Shown one piece after another: positions 57,628 to 64,000 of a DNA stretch of 64,000 bases. The notes beneath the pieces were generated by a model. That model did not search any database, was not told the origin of the DNA, and was given only the letters and a program-made list of their open reading frames with translations. Numbering within the stretch: position 1 is the first letter of the stretch; each line of letters opens with the position of its first letter. The translations under genes were made by a program, and so were the position numbers. The stretch comes from Deferribacteraceae bacterium UBA6799 (GTDB lineage Bacteria; Chrysiogenota; Deferribacteres; Deferribacterales; Geovibrionaceae), in NCBI GenBank assembly GCA_002452335.1, contig DKFJ01000007.1:62001-126000 (forward strand), written 5' to 3'.

Positions 57628-58392
57628 ATGGAAAATAAGTTTAAAATGAAATCTGAGGCACTGAACTTCTATTATGGTGATTTTCATGCTCTCAGGGATA
57701 TCAACCTGACCTTTCCCGAAAAGAAAGTTACAGCTCTGATAGGACCTTCCGGCTGCGGTAAATCGACCTATCTGAGATGTTTCAATAGAATGAACGACCT
57801 GATAAAAGGAATCAAGGTTGTGGGCGGGATCTATCTGGACAACCAGGAGATACACGACCACAAACTCGATGTTGTGGAGCTCCGCAGACGAGTGGGAATG
57901 GTTTTTCAGAAACCCAACCCCTTCCCCAAAACCATCTATGAAAACATAGCCTATGCCCCCAGAATACATGGTCTGGTCTCCAAAGGCAGCGAAATGGACG
58001 ATCTGGTGGAAGGCTCTCTGAAAAAAGCCGGACTCTGGGAAGAGGTTAAGGACAGGCTGAAATCTCAGGCGACAGCCCTCTCCGGCGGTCAGCAGCAGAG
58101 ACTCTGCATAGCCAGAGCCCTCGCCATGGAGCCTGAAGTCCTTCTGATGGACGAACCTGCCTCCGCTCTGGACCCTATCGCCACGCAGAAGATAGAGGAA
58201 CTCATTTACGAGCTTAAAGAGCGCCTGACAGTTATCATCGTTACCCACAACATGCAGCAGGCGGCCAGAGTCTCCGACTACACCGCTTTCTTCTACATGG
58301 GCGAACTGATAGAGGTGGGCGACACCAGCACTATTTTCACAAACCCTTCTGTTAAAAAGACTGAGGATTATATTACCGGACGTTTCGGCTGA
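57628..58392 (+). CDS. pstB: Phosphate ABC transporter ATP-binding protein PstB
   Basis: A 254-residue ATPase driving PstSCA. Walker A is GPSGCGKSTYLRC, followed by the PstB-typical FNRMNDLI segment. The Q-loop is in MVFQKPNPFPKTIYENIAYAPR, signature LSGGQQQRLCIARALA, Walker B VLLMDEPASALDP and H-loop VTHNMQQAARVSD. Length is standard. It closes the operon and a terminator follows. No phoU, which usually comes next, is present in the window. Confidence 0.96.
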   Translation: MENKFKMKSEALNFYYGDFHALRDINLTFPEKKVTALIGPSGCGKSTYLRCFNRMNDLIKGIKVVGGIYLDNQEIHDHKLDVVELRRRVGMVFQKPNPFPKTIYENIAYAPRIHGLVSKGSEMDDLVEGSLKKAGLWEEVKDRLKSQATALSGGQQQRLCIARALAMEPEVLLMDEPASALDPIATQKIEELIYELKERLTVIIVTHNMQQAARVSDYTAFFYMGELIEVGDTSTIFTNPSVKKTEDYITGRFG

Positions 58393-58412
58393 TCCTTATT
58401 TTTCATGATATC

Positions 58413-58440
58413 AAGGGGCGGTTCATCCGCCCTTTTTTTA
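58413..58440 (+). terminator. Terminator of the pst operon
   Basis: AAGGGGCGG (58413-58421) pairs with CCGCCCTTT (with one G:T) and is followed by seven T. Confidence 0.88.
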
Positions 58441-58577
58441 TTTGTCAAAGCACTGTTAAATTCTTGCAAGGTATTCTTATTATTTATTAATTCGGATATT
58501 TATCATTTGACTGACTCCCCCTCTGATTTTACAATTCAGCATAAACAAAACTCATTAATAATATTTAGGGGCGTGTT

Positions 58578-60569
58578 ATGCGGTTAGTCCAGATTTTCAA
58601 AAATATGCGGATCAAAACAAAAACACTTCTATTGTTTGCGGCGTGTCTCATCATGAGCCTTTCTGTCACGGGATATTTCGTTATCAGAAATATCGAGACT
58701 TATTTTTCCAAACAGGTGGAAACACTGCTGACAGCGCAGGCAAACTCTTTCAGGGACAGACTATCCGGATTCAACGAGCTGTCCAAAAAACTGGCTGATT
58801 CCAACAAGGACGACATCAAAATGATACTCAGCAACGAGCTGAACTCCATCAGCGACACAGCGGAAAGGATATACAGCGCTTATACCATCGCCGGAGAGAA
58901 CGGCGAAGCTATCAAATTCAGGATAATGGACGTTACGGATAAAAAGAAAATAGGAAAAAGCGGGTTTGCCTTCGCTCTGGACACAGACAGCTTTTTTTCC
59001 GTTATGCCCGATTATCCGCTTAAAGACGAAGGGTCGCTCTTTCAAAAGCTGAACAACAAAAGCGAGCTGTCCGTCATCGAGTCAAAACGGGGAGACAAGC
59101 TCTACACGATGTGCAGTTTCAGCGAGAAATACCAATGGCTTCTGTGCGCCGCCATGCCGGAGAAAGAGGCCTCCGCCGGGTCTATATACATAGATAACTA
59201 CGCTGAACAGTCCTTCGCTGACTTTATACATAACACGACGCTCGCTAAAACCGGCTACTATTACGCTATAGACATGAACGGAAAAGTTCTGCTGCACCAC
59301 GACAAAGAGACGGAGGGACGTGATCTGTCCGGCGAACACTTCATTCAGCAGATGCTGAAAACCAAAAACGGCACAATGACCTACTCGTGGAATGGTAAAA
59401 CCAAGCTGATAAGCTATGCCTATATAGAACCCCTCAACTGTATCCTGGCAGGCGGAGCCAGCAAACAGGAACTGGCCGGAAATTTCTTTATCAAAATAAT
59501 ATTCAGATTCACCATAACTGCGGTTATGATGCTGATCATAGCATCGCTTCTGATGAACACTCTCTTCAAGAACAACATAGTGAAACCGCTGAACAAACTG
59601 GGCGCCTTCATGGAAAAGATATCCACAGGCGACCTGTCTGTAAGGTGCGAGATCAACAGAAAAGACGAGGTTGGCTCCATGGGCGAGCTGATAAACAGCA
59701 TGATAGAGAGATTCGAATCCGCCATGAAAGACGTAAAACACGCGTCCGATGACGTCAGCTCACACTCCATCAGCCTGACAGACGCCAGCGCCCAGCTTTC
59801 AGAGGCCATCAGATCCCAGTCGGAAAGAACGGCGGATGTGGAGCTCGCCGTGCGGGAAATTCTGAAATCCTTCGAAAGCATCTCCGGCAATATAGAGAAC
59901 GTCAGCTCCGAGATCATGGGCATCAGACAGAGCGCCACAGACGGACAGACAACGCTGGAATCAACAGTGAAAGGAATAAACACACTCACATCTACTGTAA
60001 TGAACACAGCTGAAAACATAAACAGCCTCGGCAGCTCATCCGAACATATCACCGAGATACTGAAAGTTATAACAGATATCGCCGAACAGACAAACCTGCT
60101 GGCGCTGAACGCCGCCATCGAGGCAGCCAGAGCCGGAGAACACGGCAGAGGTTTCGCAGTGGTGGCGGACGAAGTGAGGAAGCTGGCAGAGCGCACACGC
60201 ACAGCCACCGAAGAGATATCCACCATGACCGAGAACATCCGCAAACAGGTTCAGATATCCGTAAACGACATAGCGTCCGGAGCAAAGCTGGCTCAGGAGG
60301 GCGAACAGATGGTCTATGGTCTGAAAACAGCTCTGGACAGCATCATCACAGGAGTCATAGGCGTATCGGACAGCATACAGTCAGTATCCGCAGCTATGGA
60401 GCAGCAGAACCAGTCCAGCAGACAGATATCCGAGAACTCCGCCACCATCGCTTCCTATTCCAAGACCAACTCAGATATCGCTTTTTCCAACAAAGAGCAG
60501 GCGATGCTTTTGTCTAAACTATCTGAAAAACTGAACGGTTCCGTGAAAAAATTCATATTGAACAACTGA
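58578..60569 (+). CDS. Cache-domain methyl-accepting chemotaxis protein
   Basis: A 663-residue chemoreceptor. Helix 1 lies at about residues 15-35, then a periplasmic double-Cache-type domain (about 36-300; two similar halves include GKSGFAFALDTDSFFSVMP and KTGYYYAIDMNGKVLLHHDK). Helix 2 (about 305-328), a HAMP domain and the signalling domain follow. The tip is intact (IAEQTNLLALNAAIEAARAGE, GRGFAVVADEVRKLAERT). The two Cache halves suggest sensing of a small organic acid or similar ligand. ATG at 58578 has AGGGGC upstream. A single gene; the receptor class is complete, unlike the one at 15761. Confidence 0.93.
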   Translation: MRLVQIFKNMRIKTKTLLLFAACLIMSLSVTGYFVIRNIETYFSKQVETLLTAQANSFRDRLSGFNELSKKLADSNKDDIKMILSNELNSISDTAERIYSAYTIAGENGEAIKFRIMDVTDKKKIGKSGFAFALDTDSFFSVMPDYPLKDEGSLFQKLNNKSELSVIESKRGDKLYTMCSFSEKYQWLLCAAMPEKEASAGSIYIDNYAEQSFADFIHNTTLAKTGYYYAIDMNGKVLLHHDKETEGRDLSGEHFIQQMLKTKNGTMTYSWNGKTKLISYAYIEPLNCILAGGASKQELAGNFFIKIIFRFTITAVMMLIIASLLMNTLFKNNIVKPLNKLGAFMEKISTGDLSVRCEINRKDEVGSMGELINSMIERFESAMKDVKHASDDVSSHSISLTDASAQLSEAIRSQSERTADVELAVREILKSFESISGNIENVSSEIMGIRQSATDGQTTLESTVKGINTLTSTVMNTAENINSLGSSSEHITEILKVITDIAEQTNLLALNAAIEAARAGEHGRGFAVVADEVRKLAERTRTATEEISTMTENIRKQVQISVNDIASGAKLAQEGEQMVYGLKTALDSIITGVIGVSDSIQSVSAAMEQQNQSSRQISENSATIASYSKTNSDIAFSNKEQAMLLSKLSEKLNGSVKKFILNN

Positions 60570-60576
60570 CAGGGTT

Positions 60577-60617
60577 GGTGTAGTGTTCTTTTTCTTAAAA
60601 AAAAAGGACACTGCACC
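60577..60617 (+). promoter_or_regulatory. Leader hairpin covering the ribosome site of the EamA gene
   Basis: GGTGTAGTGTTC (60577-60588) can pair along its full length with GGACACTGCACC (60606-60617), with two G:U pairs, and T5/A5 extend the stem. The 3' arm contains the AAGGA ribosome site and ends directly before ATG at 60618. Confidence 0.6.
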
Positions 60618-61508
60618 ATGAACCGTAAACTCAGGGAATACCTCGCCGACACATCGCTGATAACCATATCGCTGATATGGGGAAGCACTTTTATAATAGT
60701 AAAAAAGACAGTTGAGCTCTTTGAGCCTATCACCTTTGTCGGACTGAGATTCACTCTGGCATTCTTTATAATGCTTCTTTTCTGCTGGCCCAGAAGAAAA
60801 AACTTTAACTATGATCTGCTGAAAGACGGTCTGATAATAGGTGTGTCACTCTTTATCGTATTCACCTTTCAGACGCTTGCGCTGAAATACAGCCCCGCAT
60901 CCGAAGTGGGCTTTCTGACAGGATTATACGTTCTTTTTGTCCCTGTTCTGTCCGCTGTCTTTCTGAAAAAATATCCCCATATCTTTTCATGGATAGGCGT
61001 CATATTCTCTGCCGCCGGAATGATGATGATAACCATGACAGACAGCCTCAGCCTTTCTGTGGGACAGTCTTTCGCTATTCTGAACGCTTTTTTTATAGGC
61101 ATACAGATCATTCTGACAGACAAGTATTCCAGAAAACACGACGTGGTTCTGCTGACCGCCATAGAGATCGGCGCAGTGGCCGCGCTCTCCATGATATACT
61201 CTGTTCTTTTTGAAAACCCTGACTATTCGCAGCTCAGACACAGCTATGTTTTTTATTCTCTGATATTCAACGCAGTAATAGCCACTGTATTCTGTTTTTT
61301 CATTCAGATGGCCATGCAGAAGCACACCACACCTACAAAAGCGGCAATTATGTTTACCATTGAGCCGATATCCTCAGCTTTTTTCAGCTTTTTTATCGGA
61401 GCAGAGATAATGATGTTCAGACAATACGCCGGTGCCGTAATGATAATCTCCGCTATAGTCATAGCTGAGACCGGAACCTATCTTCGCCTGTCAAAAAGTA
61501 AAGGATGA
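60618..61508 (+). CDS. EamA/DMT family transporter
   Basis: A 296-residue inner-membrane protein with ten hydrophobic helices in two five-helix EamA repeats, as in RhaT/YdcZ-type drug/metabolite transporters. Repeat 1 starts SLIWGSTFIIVKKTVELFEP and includes YSPASEVGFLTGLYVLFVPV. Repeat 2 includes TPTKAAIMFTIEPISSAFFS. The substrate cannot be read from sequence; exporters of amino acids or metabolites are common in this family. ATG at 60618 lies directly after a strong leader hairpin. The downstream GGDEF-like gene follows by 35 bp. Confidence 0.9.
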   Translation: MNRKLREYLADTSLITISLIWGSTFIIVKKTVELFEPITFVGLRFTLAFFIMLLFCWPRRKNFNYDLLKDGLIIGVSLFIVFTFQTLALKYSPASEVGFLTGLYVLFVPVLSAVFLKKYPHIFSWIGVIFSAAGMMMITMTDSLSLSVGQSFAILNAFFIGIQIILTDKYSRKHDVVLLTAIEIGAVAALSMIYSVLFENPDYSQLRHSYVFYSLIFNAVIATVFCFFIQMAMQKHTTPTKAAIMFTIEPISSAFFSFFIGAEIMMFRQYAGAVMIISAIVIAETGTYLRLSKSKG

Positions 61509-61543
61509 GTTGAAAAGAGCACAAATATACTTTAAATTTAAAT

Positions 61544-63154
61544 ATGAGATTCCAAAGATTTAATAATATTATAGACAAAACTAACAACTATATTTTCAGA
61601 AAAGCGTTCATCGTTTTTGCTGTTACCGGTCTGATCACAACCCCTGTCATCTCATATCTGTTTCTGCACGAGCCGAAAAGCATGCTGGAGTCATATTATA
61701 AAGCAGAGTCCTCCGCTGTCAGATACAGCGCAGAGGTCATATCCGACAGGGTTTCAAAAGTAACTGAAGACACAAAGTTTCTGGCGGGAATGCTGGAGCT
61801 TGGCGATTATATAAAAAAAGGCGACAGAGATTCTCTGGATAATTTCTCAAATAATCTTATAAATTTCGCTTCGCTGTCGAAGAACTACGACCAGCTGAGA
61901 TATCTGGACTCAGCCGGACAGGAACTGGTCAGGGTAAACTACAAATCCGGATTGCCGTTTCTCGTATCCGGAAAAGAGCTTCAGAATAAATCAAAGAGAT
62001 ATTACTTCACCGGTGCCATGAGCATGAACAGAAACGATGTTTATATCTCCCCCATTGACCTGAATATTGAGAACGGGGTTCTGGAAATGCCGTTTAAGCC
62101 TATGATGCGGTTTGCGGCGCAGGTGCGTGACCCCGCCAGAGATATAAAGGGCGTTTTCGTGATAAACTACTCGGTCAACGAAATGTTCTCCAAACTGAAA
62201 CAGCTTTCCACCGGATCTCTGGGTAATATCATGCTTCTGAACAACGCCGGCTACTGGCTGCTGAGCAATGTGGAGGACGACCAGTGGGGCTTCATGCTCT
62301 CAGAGAGAGACTCCAGACTCTTTTCCAACGACTATCTGTCCGAATGGGAAAAGATGAAGGAGAGCGACAGCGGACAGTTTCTGACTGACAAAGGTCTCTT
62401 CACCTATCAGAAGCTGTATCTTCTGAAAAACGGTGCCGTGTCGACATCCATGACCAACGACAACAGAATGATATACCACTACAGCCTGATAGTGGTTAAG
62501 CATATTCCGACAGCCGTGATGAAAAAGATCCAGAACGCAAAAATAATCAGCACACTGGAGATAATCAGCGTAATCTTCATTCTCTCCTGCATTCCTGCAT
62601 GGCTGGTAGCCAGACAGTACACCAGAAAAAAGCTGAACAGCGAGATCATGGATATCAGCTCTAAATACGACGCGCTGACCAAACTGCCCAACAGCGCCTC
62701 TTTTCAGTCGGCCCTATCATCCGCCATCAGCACCGCTGAAAAATACCATCAGACACTGGCCGTTATGATAGTCGGTCTGGATGGCTACGCCCACATCATA
62801 GAAGCGTTCGGAAAGAAAGCAGGCGACAACCTGGCGATATCCATAGCTGACCGGATAGTGGAAAAACTGAACACAAGAGCCTATATAGCCCGAATAAAAG
62901 ACGATACATTCGCCGTGATCCTCTACGATATAAAATCATCCGGAAGCGTGGAGCACGCCGCCGCCAGCATCATAAGCGCAGCTGAAAACACTCACGCCGT
63001 ATACGGCAGAGAATCCATAACAGCCCTCAGCATAGGCATCAGCATTTATCCCGAAAGCGGATACGAAAGCACAGAGCTGGTGACAAAAGCCGAAAAAGCG
63101 CTTCTCGAGGCAAAACAGTCTGAGAGCAACTCCTACCGCATATTCCAGCCCTGA
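61544..63154 (+). CDS. Cache protein with degenerate GGDEF domain
   Basis: A 536-residue membrane protein. Helix 1 (about residues 20-40), a periplasmic Cache-like domain (about 45-320; includes LRYLDSAGQELVRVNYKSG and RRYYFTGAMS-type segments), helix 2 (about 337-358), then a GGDEF-fold domain (YDALTKLPNSASF at its start, ALSIGISIYPESG near its end). The active-site loop reads KDDTF at residues 452-456 instead of GGDEF, so cyclase activity is unlikely. It may bind GTP or c-di-GMP, or act as a partner for other enzymes. Its ATG at 61544 has no clear ribosome site. Confidence 0.88.
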   Translation: MRFQRFNNIIDKTNNYIFRKAFIVFAVTGLITTPVISYLFLHEPKSMLESYYKAESSAVRYSAEVISDRVSKVTEDTKFLAGMLELGDYIKKGDRDSLDNFSNNLINFASLSKNYDQLRYLDSAGQELVRVNYKSGLPFLVSGKELQNKSKRYYFTGAMSMNRNDVYISPIDLNIENGVLEMPFKPMMRFAAQVRDPARDIKGVFVINYSVNEMFSKLKQLSTGSLGNIMLLNNAGYWLLSNVEDDQWGFMLSERDSRLFSNDYLSEWEKMKESDSGQFLTDKGLFTYQKLYLLKNGAVSTSMTNDNRMIYHYSLIVVKHIPTAVMKKIQNAKIISTLEIISVIFILSCIPAWLVARQYTRKKLNSEIMDISSKYDALTKLPNSASFQSALSSAISTAEKYHQTLAVMIVGLDGYAHIIEAFGKKAGDNLAISIADRIVEKLNTRAYIARIKDDTFAVILYDIKSSGSVEHAAASIISAAENTHAVYGRESITALSIGISIYPESGYESTELVTKAEKALLEAKQSESNSYRIFQP

Positions 63155-63438
63155 TCACCACATCTGAAAAACAATAAAAGAGACCACAAAAAATCAGTTT
63201 TTGAACTTTTTCTCATTTTTTTACATTTCACAGCAACCACAATTTAATATTAATGCCATTTTTCTATATTTTTTACCATCCAAACGCCCAGATCAGGCAC
63301 ATATAACCCTGTTTTTCCTGCATATTATCATGTTATCTGAAATTATATTGTATATCTATATATTATTTACATATAATATTTAAATGCTTTTTTATTAGTT
63401 ATTTATACTTACACTATCTATTCATAACACAATCAGAA

Positions 63439-63471
63439 CCCTGTATTGCGCATAGCGCACGGGGATTTTTT
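63439..63471 (+). terminator. Terminator-like hairpin
   Basis: CCC...TGCGC ATA... GCGCA...GGGG (63439-63465) folds into a hairpin with the near-palindrome TGCGCATAGCGCA at its core, followed by six T. It lies 285 bp downstream of the GGDEF-like gene. Confidence 0.65.
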
Positions 63472-63525
63472 ACCGCTTTTTTTATAGTTTTTCAAAATTA
63501 TTTTGTTTTTATGTAATTTTTTTAT

Positions 63526-63590
63526 TGACTTGAGCTAAACTTGGTAATAAATAGCTATGACTAAACAGTCAGCAGTGACCACAAGGTCAC
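63526..63590 (+). promoter_or_regulatory. Promoter and candidate operator of the right-edge tetR gene
   Basis: TTGACT (at about 63526) and TAAATA with 17-bp spacing form a sigma-70-like promoter. The inverted repeat GTGACC-N4-GGTCAC (63575-63590) between it and the start codon is a likely TetR-type operator for autoregulation. Confidence 0.55.
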
Positions 63591-63609
63591 CAACAGCGGG
63601 AGACTAAAA

Positions 63610-64000
63610 ATGGGTGTCGCCTCTATGACAGCTCACAAAAAGAGCAGGACAGAGCTACGGTCGGAAGCAACCAGACAGTCGCTGATGACGGCTGCCAAAG
63701 AGGTATTCGCTGAAAGAGGTCTGGATATCACCACTATAGATGACATCACAGCCAGAGCGAACGTTGGCAAAGGGACATTCTATCTGCATTTCGCTAATAA
63801 AAGCGAACTGATACATCTTCTGATAACCGGCTCCATGTCGGAGCTGTGCGCGGCTCTGGACAAGGCATGCAAGAACCAGAATGATCTGGACTCACTGCTG
63901 GACAGTCTCATCAGGGCGCATCTGAAATTTTTTTCCGAACGCAGGAGCGACTTCATCCTGTTTTTTCAGGGCAGGTCTGATCTGACCATCAAGCACAGCT
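63610..64000 (+). CDS. TetR family regulator (3' end outside window)
   Basis: The first 130 codons of a TetR-type regulator. After a basic leader comes the helix-turn-helix (LMTAAKEVFAERGLDITTID, DITARANVGKGTFYLHFANK), with the KGTFYLHF recognition-helix end typical of the family. A helical ligand domain starts and is cut by the window edge. ATG at 63610 has GGGAG 10 nt upstream; a second ATG five codons later is possible. The target genes are presumably beyond the edge. Confidence 0.9.
   Translation, partial: MGVASMTAHKKSRTELRSEATRQSLMTAAKEVFAERGLDITTIDDITARANVGKGTFYLHFANKSELIHLLITGSMSELCAALDKACKNQNDLDSLLDSLIRAHLKFFSERRSDFILFFQGRSDLTIKHS

Larger units (their letters stand above)
63155..63609. 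other. AT-rich intergenic region
   Basis: About 450 bp without a convincing gene, very AT-rich between 63200 and 63420. It contains a terminator hairpin near 63440-63471 and the promoter/operator of the following tetR-type gene. Confidence 0.7.

Noticed and set aside
58405..58587. A 60-codon open frame between pstB and the chemoreceptor
   Set aside because: It begins inside the pst terminator, has no ribosome site and no recognisable features, and overlaps the start of the chemoreceptor.

Overview
The window is bacterial, densely coded on both strands, and looks like a free-living, motile, anaerobic or facultative Gram-negative. Supporting this are outer-membrane proteins (TonB receptor, TolC-type channel, DUF1302-type barrel), a triheme c7-like cytochrome, two chemoreceptors, c-di-GMP proteins, Hfq, and a bacterial type A RNase P RNA. 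The combination (DUF4416, c7-type cytochrome, encapsulin with a ferritin-like cargo, no CCA encoded in the tRNA) would fit Deferribacterota or a neighbouring phylum. That placement is an inference from gene content, not a measurement.

Layout. 1-6.3 kb (minus): a housekeeping operon accA-mutL-miaA-hfq-DUF4416-ftsB-like-xseA, with xseA running off the left edge. 6.3-7.2 kb: a periplasmic DsbA/DsbC-like thiol protein. 7.3-14.6 kb (plus): ileS-lspA-purH-purD-purE-tsaC-like, tightly coupled. 14.6-15.6 kb: triheme cytochrome c, then a small membrane protein of unknown function. 15.7-20.0 kb: a chemoreceptor with a frameshifted C-terminus, an orphan OppF-like ATPase and cysS. 20.1-21.6 kb: an RTX-like protein built of fifteen 19-residue tandem repeats. 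21.8-28.3 kb: HD-GYP protein, paired GntR/FCD regulators with overlapping palindromes upstream, rnpB, a glycerophosphodiester phosphodiesterase, a Gly/Met-rich exported protein and a sensor kinase.

28.3-37.4 kb (minus): tetR-adaptor-RND-TolC efflux operon, a Cache-GGDEF cyclase, and an encapsulin operon whose ferritin-like cargo ends in a typical cargo-loading tail. 37.6 kb: ppnP. 38.0-53.5 kb: a large iron-acquisition region. It has a Fur-boxed AraC regulator, a TonB-dependent receptor, a DUF1302 barrel/LolA-like/MMPL export module, Fur-boxed exbB-exbD-tonB, and a Fur-boxed operon of two half-size ABC transporters (YbtP/YbtQ type) with two MFS transporters. No siderophore biosynthesis gene is present, which suggests uptake of siderophores made by others or encoded elsewhere.

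53.5-53.9 kb: a gene-free stretch with three terminator hairpins, tRNA-Pro(GGG) and an 18-bp partial copy of its 3' end. 54.0-58.4 kb: pstSCAB behind Pho-box-like repeats, with a hairpin after pstS. 58.6-63.2 kb: a Cache chemoreceptor, an EamA transporter behind a strong leader hairpin, and a Cache protein with a degenerate GGDEF domain. After an AT-rich 450-bp gap, a TetR gene runs off the right edge.

The most interesting items are the half-canonical RTX repeat protein, the encapsulin/ferritin compartment, the iron region with its embedded MMPL export module and shared leader motif, and the frameshifted chemoreceptor.
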